64,000 bases of DNA, taken from Akkermansia muciniphila (lineage in GTDB: Bacteria > Verrucomicrobiota > Verrucomicrobiia > Verrucomicrobiales > Akkermansiaceae). Position numbers and translations under genes: made by a program. Positions within the stretch are counted from its first letter, which is position 1. Every line of letters starts with the position of its first letter. The notes beneath the pieces are model-generated. The model was not told the origin of the DNA. It saw only the letters and a program-made list of their open reading frames with translations, and did not search any database. Where the stretch lies: positions 124,001-188,000 of the forward strand of contig CAMDAD010000003.1 of NCBI GenBank assembly GCA_945888515.1. The letters are read 5' to 3'. This document shows, in pieces, positions 15,898 through 28,529 of this stretch.

Positions 15898-18654
15898 TCA
15901 GGACTTGGTTTTACGGCTTTTCTTCGATGCTATTGCCAACGGTGCAGAGAGCTTTTCGTAGAGTTCGAAGAGATATTCCACCCGCTCGCGTTCGGTGCTG
16001 AAAGACTCCTTGCGGTAGCAGCGGTCCACCGCCAGATCCAGCGCCGCATGGGCCTGGGCCAGAGCCGGCGGCATCGCGACCGGATCGTAAAGGTCCGCCA
16101 GCGTGCTCCCGGGAAATTGCGCCCGTGCATCCAATACCGCCTGCGCCGCCTTCTCCACGCCCGCCCGCTGGGATTCCGTGGCGTCCTGCGGCCAGGGGAA
16201 GTTGTTATAGACGAGCGTATTGGAGTAGCGGTAATCGCTTTTGAGTCGTCCGCACACCTGTCGCATCCATGCCATGTGCATCGTTGAAGTCAGAACGGCC
16301 AAATGCCAAAGGTTGGCATCTGGAACAAACTGAACCGTGTTGCTGCAAATCACACTGGGTTCAACAAACGCAATCGGAATATAAGCGCGATTTTCCGATG
16401 AAACCTCGGGAATCGCGAGATAGCTTGTATCCGGCTGGGCGATCTGACGGAACAGCGTCGGGCAAGATGCGAATTTGCGGGTGGACTCGGCTGTGCTGGC
16501 GAGGCGCATGCTCCTCACCTGTTCGACTCTTTTCATGACCATCGGCAGGGCGCGGAGTTCTTCGGGCTTCGCGTCTTTCAACCATAGACAATAACGATCG
16601 ATTCCTTTGATGAAATCACCGCCGCTCATGTAAGGGCGGATGAATTTGGCCGCCGCAGGTTCCTTTGCCAGAAACTCGTCGCGCTCGTCGGGCGAAAGAA
16701 TGAGGTGCCCGCCATCCGTCGGCTTGTTGCCCCAAGACATTTTTGGAACCGGACAGAGGGCGACGCTCCGGTTTGTGACGACCAAATCCGCACCTGCCAT
16801 TAGGTAGGGACTGATATTGGACACCCGGCTGATTGTCGGGGTTTCTGGATTCTGATCGTAGTCGTAAATCAATTTCTTGTCGGTGTCATGGCAGGCGAAA
16901 CCGACGATCACGCAATGAACGTGGGCCTTGCCGCGCGCCTCGCTTGTCCATGTGAAAGTCCGATGGGCAAAGTGAATTTTGACGCTGTAGCGCCGAAATA
17001 GTTCCGACCAAAGCAGGCCGGCTTGCTCGCCCTGACAGATGGAATTTGTTGAAACGAAAGCCGCCCGCACCTTGGTTCCCGCCATGTAGGCCGATGCCAA
17101 CATGTGCCAGTTGGCTACAAAATCAATCACCCCAGCCGCCGAAATTGCCGCCATGATCCGTTTCTGATCCTGCTTTTGACCGTCACTCTGATAGTGATGT
17201 CCCACAAACGGTGGATTCCCCAGGATGAACGAGCACTTTTCCGGTGCGATGACTTCCTGCCAGTCGATTTGCAGCGCGTTGCCGCAGACGATGTTGGCGC
17301 TTTCCACCAGCGGCAGCCGGGTGAGGGAGAGGCCGAAGGCGTAACCGAGTTCCACATTTTCAATGTGGTCCATCAGCCACATCGCCACGCGGGCGATTTG
17401 CGCGGGGAATTCCTCAATCTCGATGCCGTGAAACTGCGAGACGCGCACTTTGCTCAGGAGCGAGACGTCGGTGACGAGCTGGCCGTTCGGGTGCAGCGCC
17501 TTGAGCACCTGGATCTCCAGCTTGCGGATTTCCCGGTAGGTGATGATCAGGAAGTTTCCGCAGCCGCAGGCCGGGTCAAAGAAATTCAGCGCGGCCAGTT
17601 TGTTGTGGAAAGACTCCAGTTTCGCCTCCCGCCCGCGCTCCGGGCCGGTGAGAATGGCCGCGAGCTCCGCCTTGAGCGCATCGAGGAACAGCGGACCGAT
17701 CAGTTTCAGAATGTTATCCTCCGCCGTGTAATGCGCGCCGATGGCCCGCCGCTCCGCCGCATCCATCACGCCTTGAAACAGCGAGCCGAAGATGGCGGGG
17801 GAGATGCGCGACCAGTCAAACTCCGTGCAGGCCAGCAATGCCGTGCGCATGGCGGAGTTCATGTCTGCAAAGGCGAGATGACCGGAGAAAAGCGCGCCGT
17901 TCACATAGTCCAGCCCGGTCAGCAGTTCATCCGCGTGGCGCTGGCGGCGGTCTTTCGGCGTGTCCAGCACCCGGAAGAATTGTTCCAGCCGTGGTCCCAG
18001 ATCGCTGCCGTCTTCTTGTGTCCGGTAGCCGATGAAGTCCGTAAACACATCTCGCCCGAAGACGCCGGTATCCTCCGCGAATAGGCAGAACAGCACCCGC
18101 ACCAGAAACATTGGCAAATCCTCATCCGGATAACCGCCCGCCTTCATCGCGTCATACAATCCGCCGAGACGCGCCACGGCCTCAAGGTTCACCGGTGTTT
18201 CGGAACTCGGCCGTTTGGGTTCGTATCCCGCGAGGAAACCGAAAAGCTCGGCGCGTGCCGCGAGGTCGGTCAGCAGCAGGGAGTCTTCATGGCCGTTGTG
18301 GAGATCATAGATGTAAAAGCGCGCGAAGTCGGAGGTGACAAGCCAGCGCGGGCGCTCGTGGGGCTTGAGCCGCTCGATGTAATCCAGCCCTTGGGAACGG
18401 GCCGCATTCAAATCCTTGCCACGGCTCTTGTGCTCGACGAGCAGCTTGCCTTTCCAGATCAGGTCGATGTAGCCGATGTTGCCATTGAGCATGCGGACGG
18501 GAGCCTCGAAGCTGGCGACCTGCCGCCGGTTCGCGCCGTAGCAGGTGAAGAGGTGGTCCCAAAAGCTCTTGGCATCGGCGTCTTCATCGGAGGCATCGCT
18601 CCAGTGTTCGGTAAAGGCGGCGCAGCGGGCGCGGATTTCGTTCCAAGAGAGCAT
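15898..18654 (-). CDS. MmeI-like type IIL restriction-modification enzyme
   Basis: 918 residues, essentially the length of MmeI (919). A single chain should do both cutting and N6-adenine methylation. The N-terminal nuclease motif is D64-x9-E74-H75-K76 (GYIDLIWKGKLLVEHKSRGK), exactly the MmeI spacing. The helical spacer follows, then the gamma-class methyltransferase: motif I DPACGCGNF (360-368) and motif IV NPPF (480-483). The target-recognition domain lies in the C-terminal third (roughly 600-850). Such enzymes protect themselves by modifying one strand and cut about 20 bp away from the site. The specificity cannot be read from sequence. Located at the right end of the island, opposite to most island genes. 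Confidence 0.92.
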   Translation of the reverse strand: MLSWNEIRARCAAFTEHWSDASDEDADAKSFWDHLFTCYGANRRQVASFEAPVRMLNGNIGYIDLIWKGKLLVEHKSRGKDLNAARSQGLDYIERLKPHERPRWLVTSDFARFYIYDLHNGHEDSLLLTDLAARAELFGFLAGYEPKRPSSETPVNLEAVARLGGLYDAMKAGGYPDEDLPMFLVRVLFCLFAEDTGVFGRDVFTDFIGYRTQEDGSDLGPRLEQFFRVLDTPKDRRQRHADELLTGLDYVNGALFSGHLAFADMNSAMRTALLACTEFDWSRISPAIFGSLFQGVMDAAERRAIGAHYTAEDNILKLIGPLFLDALKAELAAILTGPERGREAKLESFHNKLAALNFFDPACGCGNFLIITYREIRKLEIQVLKALHPNGQLVTDVSLLSKVRVSQFHGIEIEEFPAQIARVAMWLMDHIENVELGYAFGLSLTRLPLVESANIVCGNALQIDWQEVIAPEKCSFILGNPPFVGHHYQSDGQKQDQKRIMAAISAAGVIDFVANWHMLASAYMAGTKVRAAFVSTNSICQGEQAGLLWSELFRRYSVKIHFAHRTFTWTSEARGKAHVHCVIVGFACHDTDKKLIYDYDQNPETPTISRVSNISPYLMAGADLVVTNRSVALCPVPKMSWGNKPTDGGHLILSPDERDEFLAKEPAAAKFIRPYMSGGDFIKGIDRYCLWLKDAKPEELRALPMVMKRVEQVRSMRLASTAESTRKFASCPTLFRQIAQPDTSYLAIPEVSSENRAYIPIAFVEPSVICSNTVQFVPDANLWHLAVLTSTMHMAWMRQVCGRLKSDYRYSNTLVYNNFPWPQDATESQRAGVEKAAQAVLDARAQFPGSTLADLYDPVAMPPALAQAHAALDLAVDRCYRKESFSTERERVEYLFELYEKLSAPLAIASKKSRKTKS

Positions 18655-18986
18655 GTGTGTAGTAAGAGTGGCTGACAGTTAGTTATCTGAAATAATCCAA
18701 TTACGCCAGTCCGAATACTCTGACTCGCTGAATGTCAAGGGGAAATCCAGAATCTGATCTTGAAATCGGCAGGCACCCTGCCAGATTCTACCGGAATGAT
18801 GTTAGATCCAGTGACAGAACCGGAGTTCAAACTCCCCATCCGCGACAGAAAAAGCCCGGATTTCCAACGGATTTCCAACATTTACCCGTTCCACTACGCA
18901 TCACCATGCGAAACAAGCAAAAACCAGAAGCACAACGAAGCCCATGATTACGAATAAAGACGCAAAATCGGTCCTGATGAAATGGA
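18655..18986. other. Region between island restriction gene and tRNA-Ser
   Basis: Must hold the promoter of the MmeI-like operon (minus strand) and, if the island inserted at the tRNA, the attachment site. Two plus-strand frames overlap here without motif support. A short repeat (GATTTCCAAC twice, around 18857-18880) is visible. Confidence 0.4.
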
Positions 18987-19076
18987 TGGCGGACAGAGAG
19001 GGATTCGAACCCTCGTTACCTTTAACAGTAAACACGCTTTCCAAGCGTGCGCGATCGACCACTCTGCCATCTGTCC
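18987..19076 (-). tRNA. tRNA-Ser(GGA)
   Basis: 90 nt including an encoded CCA. The acceptor stem pairs GGACAGA with the 3' TCTGTCC; anticodon stem-loop CACGC-TTGGAAA-GCGTG gives anticodon GGA; a long variable arm typical of tRNA-Ser follows (ACTGTTAAAGGTAA region); T loop GGTTCGAATC. Its 3' end faces the accessory island, a common integration target orientation. Confidence 0.95.
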
Positions 19077-21290
<2,214 letters not shown>

Positions 21291-21296
21291 TTTTTT

Positions 21297-21322
21297 TGAT
21301 CCGACGGATCACTCAGATCTGA
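21297..21322. promoter_or_regulatory. Palindromes between dnaK and groES
   Basis: TGATCCG-A-CGGATCA (21297-21311) has perfect 7-bp arms, directly after a run of seven Ts that follows the dnaK stop. TCAGATCTGA, a perfect 10-bp palindrome, follows at 21313-21322. CGACGGATCA recurs once at about 21329-21338. They may form a weak terminator/attenuator or a binding site for a stress regulator. Order (T-run before the stem) argues against a classic terminator on the plus strand. Confidence 0.4.
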
Positions 21323-21404
21323 ACGATTCGACGGATCATTTATTCCTTTCAAGCTAACTCGGCTTGTCTAACCAACAAACAACCAAACCAACACAAAACA
21401 TACT

Positions 21405-21695
21405 ATGGCTAACATCAAACCACTCGGTCAACGCGTTCTCGTGAAACGCATCGAAGCTGACGCTGTCTCCGCTGGCGGCATCGTCCTCCCAGACAGCGCC
21501 AAAGAAAAACCACAGGAGGCTCTTGTGATTTCCGTGGGCACTGGCGGTCGCGACGACAGCGGCAAGCTCATTGAATTCACCGTCAAGGTGAACGACAAAG
21601 TGCTGATCTCCAAATACGGCGGCACTGAAGTCAAAGTCAACGGTGAGGAGCACCTCATCATCTCCGAGTCCGACATCCTCGGCATCGTGGAATAA
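21405..21695 (+). CDS. groES: Co-chaperonin GroES
   Basis: 96 residues, the standard GroES length. The mobile loop (SAGGIVLPDSAKEKPQEALV) and the C-terminal strand EEHLIISESDILGIVE are in place. It forms the heptameric lid of GroEL. 46 bp upstream of groEL in one operon. Confidence 0.98.
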   Translation: MANIKPLGQRVLVKRIEADAVSAGGIVLPDSAKEKPQEALVISVGTGGRDDSGKLIEFTVKVNDKVLISKYGGTEVKVNGEEHLIISESDILGIVE

Positions 21696-21732
21696 TCCTA
21701 ACACCTCTTACCTGATAACCATTAACTTTTAA

Positions 21733-23394
<1,662 letters not shown>

Positions 23395-23444
23395 TCGTGG
23401 CGGAGGCGTCTCGCCTCCCAGCCTTCAACATCAAACAATCTCAA

Positions 23445-23477
23445 CCCCACGCGGCCCACAGCCGCGCGGGGTTTTTT
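23445..23477 (+). terminator. Rho-independent terminator after groEL
   Basis: CCCCACGCGGC - CCACA - GCCGCGCGGGG stem (11 bp with one mismatch) followed by TTTTTT, 50 bp beyond the groEL stop. Confidence 0.85.
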
Positions 23478-23611
23478 CTATGGAGCGCGGACTTAGTCCG
23501 CTTTTCTCATCCCATTCATGCGGACTAAATCCTCGCTCCCATTTCCCCTACCAAAAAACAATCCCTCACCCCCGCCTTGCCATCCCGAGTTTTTTCCGCT
23601 ACTTTCCCATC

Positions 23612-23809
23612 ATGCAAGAGAAAGAAAAAGCCGAAAAATCTTTCGAAGATAGCCCACTCGCACAAGCCATTCTGCGCGAAGGTTTATTGATTCAAGATCG
23701 TTTTTCCGCAGAACCCATCTATGCCAAGACGGGCAAAGGCTATTTGAAAAGTGTGGGCGTCGAAGAAATTGCTCGTGTCAAAAGCGAGGCGAAAACTAAG
23801 ACCTCATGA
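23612..23809 (+). CDS. Small hypothetical protein
   Basis: 65 residues from ATG 23612; an open frame starts earlier at 23480 but crosses the terminator region and has no sense. Charged, helix-rich (EKAEKSFEDSPLAQAILREG). Overlaps the next gene by 4 bp (ATGA at 23806). No family recognised. Confidence 0.6.
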   Translation: MQEKEKAEKSFEDSPLAQAILREGLLIQDRFSAEPIYAKTGKGYLKSVGVEEIARVKSEAKTKTS

Positions 23810-24189
23810 ATCGTCGCGCATGGTTAGCCGAAGTGCCATGGGACTTGGTCACTTGGCAGAACCAGCAATTGTGCCAAGCGAAGCATGCCCATCACGGTCC
23901 TACCTCTGACGGACATGAGGTATGTCGTATTTTTTGGGAGAGTTCGAGGACTGCGATGATGTCTTTGGATGAGATGATCGAAATTTGTCGCAAGTGTCAT
24001 CGCATGGCACCCTTCACGAACTACAACGGCAACACGTTTTCTGCCATCGCCCGAGCCATGATTGAAATGCTAATCATTTCCGATCAAAGCAAAACCCTCG
24101 CCCGCAGCCTCGCCGTTCACATCGTGGCCGGCGTAGCCAGCGAAGAAGAAATCCACGCCTTCCGCAAGTTTTGTGAGAGCCTGATTTGA
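23806..24189 (+). CDS. Hypothetical protein with CxxCH
   Basis: 127 residues, coupled to the previous small gene. Contains His-rich KHAHHGPTSDGH and CRKCHRM. A single CxxCH without a signal peptide is unlikely to carry haem; with the preceding His/Cys residues it could bind a metal. Helical C-terminal half (AVHIVAGVASEEEIHAFRKF). Function unknown. Confidence 0.6.
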   Translation: MNRRAWLAEVPWDLVTWQNQQLCQAKHAHHGPTSDGHEVCRIFWESSRTAMMSLDEMIEICRKCHRMAPFTNYNGNTFSAIARAMIEMLIISDQSKTLARSLAVHIVAGVASEEEIHAFRKFCESLI

Positions 24190-24280
24190 CACGCGCGGGT
24201 CCGCCCCTCGCCTCAAATCGAAGCGGACTGCCTACTTCGCCTAGGCTACGAAGGCCTTGGAAAGTCCGCGCTCCAACGAT

Positions 24281-27200
24281 TCACGGTTCCTTCGTTCGTC
24301 CGATCCCCACCTCGCAGAACGTCAGTGCGGCGATGCCGTTTTGGCCCATGAGGAGATTGTCCTGGCTCCATTGGGCTTCCTTGAGATAGGTGATGGTCAT
24401 TCCCTCCGCTCCCGGTTTGGGCGTGAGGATGATATTGTTTCCTTCCGCTCGACCACTGGCAAACTTGTCTTTTTCGCCATCGAGATAAAACTGACTGAGC
24501 AGAGCATCGTTCCAGACCACGGGTTGATCGAAATACAGCACGATTTCACCTGCTGCTAACATGGCCCTACCTAGTCTCGGTGCCGTGACGGGCTTGTCGA
24601 ATTTTTTACCATAGACATCGCGTTCGATGACCGGATGGATGAGTCGGGCGAATTCGTCATAGCCCTCGCGCGGGAAATGGCAGCCACCGGGTGGGCGGAT
24701 GCCGAGGGTGGACATGATGCTCATGTTGGCAAACAGATCAGGTAGCGCGCGCTGCTGTTCGCGCAGGCGGTCGCCATGGCCTTCCGCGCCGCCCATGGCG
24801 CAGGAATTCGGCCAGATTTGGAAAAGGAAGTAGTTCCGCGCATTCGGCATATCGCGATACCAGCCACCGGCCATCTCACAAAAATACGACTGATAGTTGA
24901 CCCAACCATAATCGCCCGTGGGGGTATCGGCAGGCTGATCGTTTTCGCCTTGATGCCACAAGATCGCGCGGATGCCGTGAGTCAGTCTCGCTTGTTGCAC
25001 GCGCCACAGCCACTTGCCATAAATCGTCGTGAGGTCCGCGGGGTTTTGTGGATTGCGTTGGTGCTGGTCGATGCGCGTGCCGCCGAGCGCGCCGTTGATG
25101 ATGCAGACGGGCACCTTCTGGCTTTCGACGAGTCGCTTCGCCAACTCCATGCCCCACCAACCGATGTGCGCGTTGTATTCCGGCGGTTGCTGCGCCCAGA
25201 CGGCATGACACCAAAGACTGGGGCGCTTGCCACCGGCTTGTCGGGTTTTTTCCTCGTAGGATTTCACCCATGCCACGCCGTCCTCGCCATTTTTTGGTCC
25301 ACCAAAGGTGCGAATCCATTCGCTGGTTTCGCGTGGCTTTTGTCGCTCCTCACGCAGATCGAGCGCCTCGGCATTCGATTGGCCTTCGATGAGAAACGCA
25401 TCGCCGCAGATGAGATTGCCGACTTGATCGACGACCGTTTCCTTGCCGCCGACGAGGGTGCCGAATTCCACGCGGTACTTGATAAAGCCGGGCTTAAGCG
25501 AAGCGGTCAAAGCATAGCTCAAGTCCTTGGCCGGCTTGGCCTTGAGAGTCGCATAGGGTTTGTCGTCTGTATAGACCTTGAGAAACACTTCATCGGCCAC
25601 ATCCGTTAGAACGCCATTGTAGTGCAGCGTGCCCTGGTTTTTGTCATCGCGTGGGTAAAATTGTCCCTCTTCCGGTTTTTCGTTAGGCTCCAATTTCCTG
25701 ACCAGCCATGGCTCTGAAGCGGGCAGCTTCACAGGAAAACTCAGGGATTGTAACACCTTGGCGCCACCATTGCTCATGATGACCTTGATTTCGACGCTAC
25801 CGCTTTTTTGCGCGCCGATCAGTCGCAATTTGCCCGGGAGAATTTCCTTCACCACCGAGATCGGATCGACCTGCCATTCGATCTGCACGTCGCCAGCGCC
25901 CGCTTTTTGCAAGGCGGCGAGGTTCGTGATGCGTGGGATGATTTCGATCGGAGTGCGGCCGTTCCAACTTTTCGGCGTGGTGACCGTGAACTGCGGATCG
26001 GGAATGGATTTTTTGATGGCGATGTGAATCAGGCCAGTTTCCACGCGGTTCGGATAGATGGCTTTCACCGTCAGAATAGCCGTGGTGTCCTCTTTGACTC
26101 GACTGGAAACAAAGTCGTAATGATAGCGATCTACGGCGACAATGCGCTCCCCTTTGTCATCGCGCAGATACCAAACCAACTTCTGAGCGCCATCGGCCTG
26201 TATGCCGAGCTTGATCGACTCACCTTCATTCACCGTGGCGCTTTTGATCGGAACGGAAAATTCCCCTTCGGCTCGGATCAAGGGGCCAACGACACTTTGC
26301 AGCGGATTTTGGTTTTCGAATTGTAGCTTGATCCAGTCGGCCGAGCGCGTGACTTGGGAAACGCGCACCTCATCGAGTTCGCCGATAAAGTTGTTTTCAC
26401 CGGCCCAGCCACCGATCGTGAGCATGGCGGGGTTGGCGACCTTGAGCGGTGTGCCGCGCCCCGCTTTTCCAGCGAGTTGGCCATCGATGTAAAGCGTTGC
26501 ATTGCCACTCTCGTAAGCAAAAACGGCATGGTGCCATTTGTTGAAAGAGAGTGGTCCTTTGCTTTTCACGTTGCCATCGGAAAACCAGCAATCGAGATTG
26601 ACGTGAGCTGGCCCGCGGAACTGCATGACCACTTTTCCCTGCGGCTTCTGGACACCCCAGCCGATCAGGTTGACATTGGCTTTCCGCGTGCGATACCAAA
26701 CTTCTGTAGTATGTGGCGCGTTGTCGATGGGATAGTCGGTGATTTGATTGCCGCAAGAAAGATGAGACCCGGCCGTGAAACCGCGGCCTTTGCCGACGAC
26801 TCCCGCCGTGACGGAAGTGCCTTGATCTATTGTCTCCAAACGCCCGACCTCATCCGCCACGACATCACCGAGATGCCAGACGCTGAGAAAGCCGTTCGAT
26901 TCATTGAATACCAACTTGCCATCCGAGATGTTCGGAGCCTGCTCGTTGCCCCAACACACCTGCAGCATCTGGCAGTCATTTCCCTTGATAAGCGGCACAC
27001 GCACCCAAATGTTCGCGGTGCCTGCAAGTGCATCCCAGTCCTCGATTTGATGGGAAAGAACTTGACCCTCTTGCATGAAACGAATGTCGCTGCCATCTGA
27101 CTTGGCTTCGGCAAAATCAAACCAATCGCGATCCAAACGGACGAGCAATGGGAATTGTTCCAATCGTGCCTCCACCGGCAAATCACCACCCTCGGGTGTC

Positions 27201-27307
27201 GTGATGATGGCGATGCGGCCTTCATGCGCCCAGCCTGAGGGAAGTGAAGCTGCTTTTACTGCTGGGGGTAAAGCGCATACGAGAGCAAGTGCAGCGATGA
27301 TTTTCAT
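24281..27307 (-). CDS. Exported DUF2341-LamG-SASA sialate O-acetylesterase-like protein
   Basis: 1008 residues; start 27307 chosen because it gives a clean signal peptide (MKIIAALALVCALPPAVKAA) over a longer frame from 27406. Order of parts: DUF2341 (about 30-130; PLLVRLD...WVRVPLI), LamG/concanavalin-like domain (about 150-340; IDNAPHTTEVWYRTR, ATLYIDGQLAGKAG, NFIGELDEVRVS), Ig-like strands (about 350-600), and the SASA esterase (about 650-900; LIEGQSNAEAL nucleophile Ser, LWHQGEND, IRPPGGCHF with Asp/His region). It should deacetylate O-acetylated sugars outside the cytoplasm, before glycan degradation. No signal for a membrane anchor. Convergent with the small gene at 24189. Confidence 0.85.
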   Translation of the reverse strand: MKIIAALALVCALPPAVKAASLPSGWAHEGRIAIITTPEGGDLPVEARLEQFPLLVRLDRDWFDFAEAKSDGSDIRFMQEGQVLSHQIEDWDALAGTANIWVRVPLIKGNDCQMLQVCWGNEQAPNISDGKLVFNESNGFLSVWHLGDVVADEVGRLETIDQGTSVTAGVVGKGRGFTAGSHLSCGNQITDYPIDNAPHTTEVWYRTRKANVNLIGWGVQKPQGKVVMQFRGPAHVNLDCWFSDGNVKSKGPLSFNKWHHAVFAYESGNATLYIDGQLAGKAGRGTPLKVANPAMLTIGGWAGENNFIGELDEVRVSQVTRSADWIKLQFENQNPLQSVVGPLIRAEGEFSVPIKSATVNEGESIKLGIQADGAQKLVWYLRDDKGERIVAVDRYHYDFVSSRVKEDTTAILTVKAIYPNRVETGLIHIAIKKSIPDPQFTVTTPKSWNGRTPIEIIPRITNLAALQKAGAGDVQIEWQVDPISVVKEILPGKLRLIGAQKSGSVEIKVIMSNGGAKVLQSLSFPVKLPASEPWLVRKLEPNEKPEEGQFYPRDDKNQGTLHYNGVLTDVADEVFLKVYTDDKPYATLKAKPAKDLSYALTASLKPGFIKYRVEFGTLVGGKETVVDQVGNLICGDAFLIEGQSNAEALDLREERQKPRETSEWIRTFGGPKNGEDGVAWVKSYEEKTRQAGGKRPSLWCHAVWAQQPPEYNAHIGWWGMELAKRLVESQKVPVCIINGALGGTRIDQHQRNPQNPADLTTIYGKWLWRVQQARLTHGIRAILWHQGENDQPADTPTGDYGWVNYQSYFCEMAGGWYRDMPNARNYFLFQIWPNSCAMGGAEGHGDRLREQQRALPDLFANMSIMSTLGIRPPGGCHFPREGYDEFARLIHPVIERDVYGKKFDKPVTAPRLGRAMLAAGEIVLYFDQPVVWNDALLSQFYLDGEKDKFASGRAEGNNIILTPKPGAEGMTITYLKEAQWSQDNLLMGQNGIAALTFCEVGIGRTKEP

Positions 27308-27428
27308 GAGAGAACAACACATTGGTATAATCAACACGCTAGCGGAATACGGCAGGAGGGGAAGCATCAATTTGCGGCACCGCCCGTTTCGAGATTGTGC
27401 GTGCAATTTGCCGCGTTTGTGCTAGTTC

Positions 27429-28529
27429 ATGCCAAGCCCCTTTACCATCCACATGAAAGCAGATGAAAAAAGTTTTTTGTTAGAGTTATTGCATACTCCC
27501 AGTCCCACAGGATTTGAAATGCCGGGACAGCGCGTCTGGGCCAAGTATAACCGCTTGTTTGCCGATGAGGTGACCTGTGACAGCTACGGCTCTACTTGGG
27601 CCACGCTAAAGGGCGCGAGCATGCGCACCGTCATGCTCGAAGCTCACGCGGATGAAATCGGCTACATGATCAAGCATATCGATAGCAAAGGCTTCCTGCG
27701 CATCGATCGGGTGGGAGGGAGCGATGCCGCCACTGGTCGAGGTCGCCGCCTGCGCATCCTCGGCGACAAAGGCGAAGTCACTGGGATCATCGGAAATACC
27801 GCCATCCACTTGCGCCGCGATGAACTGAGCGGCGAAAAGGCACCTGCTGTTCACGATCTGTGGGTGGACGTGGGAGCATCCAATGCCAAGGAAGTAGCGG
27901 CCATGGGACTGCGCGTCGGACATGTCGCCGTCTATTACGATGGTCCATTTGAAATGGCAAACAAGCGACTCGTCGGACGCGCACTCGATAATCGAATCGG
28001 CAGCTACATCATCGCTCAGGTGATGAAAAAAATCGCCGCGCAGAAAAAGCGTCCAGACTTTACACTGATCTGTCTGAATGCCGTGCAAGAAGAAATCGGC
28101 GGCAACGGCGCGATGATGGCGACCCATCGTCTCATGCCCGACGTATGCGCCTGTCTCGATGTCACCCATGCCACTGACACGCCGGGCATCGACTCTAACA
28201 AATTCGGCAGCGTCACCCTCGGCGGTGGTCCGACTGTCAGTCACGGCACGGCCAATCATCCGCTGGTGGTCGAGCGACTGATGAAAGTGGCGAAGTCCGC
28301 CAAGATCACCATCCAGCACGAGGCGAGTTCACGCTTTACAGGGACGGATACGGACAAAATTTTCCACACACGCGAAGGAGTGCCCAGCGCCCTCGTGTCA
28401 CTGCCGCTTCGCTGTATGCACTCGGTGGTGGAAACCGCTCATCTCGATGACATTGAAGCAACAGTCGATCTGCTGACCGCCTTCGTACTCTCTTTGAAAT
28501 CCAAAGACAGCTTTCACCAAACTCTCTGA
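27429..28529 (+). CDS. M42-family metal aminopeptidase / endoglucanase-like
   Basis: 366 residues (an ATG at 27453 would remove eight). Metal and catalytic regions are visible: HADEIGYMIKHID (His and Asp), GRALDNRIGSYI (bridging Asp), QEEIGGNGAMM (catalytic Glu pair), DVTHATDTPGID (metal Asp) and PLRCMHSVVETAH (last His). Cytosolic di-metal aminopeptidase family M42, which forms large tetrahedral complexes. Starts the plus-strand group that continues with an exported protein and a DUF58 protein; its stop overlaps the next start (TGATG). Confidence 0.9.
   Translation: MPSPFTIHMKADEKSFLLELLHTPSPTGFEMPGQRVWAKYNRLFADEVTCDSYGSTWATLKGASMRTVMLEAHADEIGYMIKHIDSKGFLRIDRVGGSDAATGRGRRLRILGDKGEVTGIIGNTAIHLRRDELSGEKAPAVHDLWVDVGASNAKEVAAMGLRVGHVAVYYDGPFEMANKRLVGRALDNRIGSYIIAQVMKKIAAQKKRPDFTLICLNAVQEEIGGNGAMMATHRLMPDVCACLDVTHATDTPGIDSNKFGSVTLGGGPTVSHGTANHPLVVERLMKVAKSAKITIQHEASSRFTGTDTDKIFHTREGVPSALVSLPLRCMHSVVETAHLDDIEATVDLLTAFVLSLKSKDSFHQTL

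Noticed and set aside
17104-18084. 326-codon plus-strand frame across the MmeI-like gene
   Set aside because: Shadow frame of a GC-rich gene, with His/Arg/Val/Asp bias and no motif.
23399-23422. Small hairpin (GGAGGCGTCTCGCCTCC) after groEL
   Set aside because: No T run; the stronger terminator lies 30 bp further on.
23806-24189. CxxCH as a cytochrome c haem site
   Set aside because: Protein lacks a signal peptide; more likely a metal-binding or chance motif.
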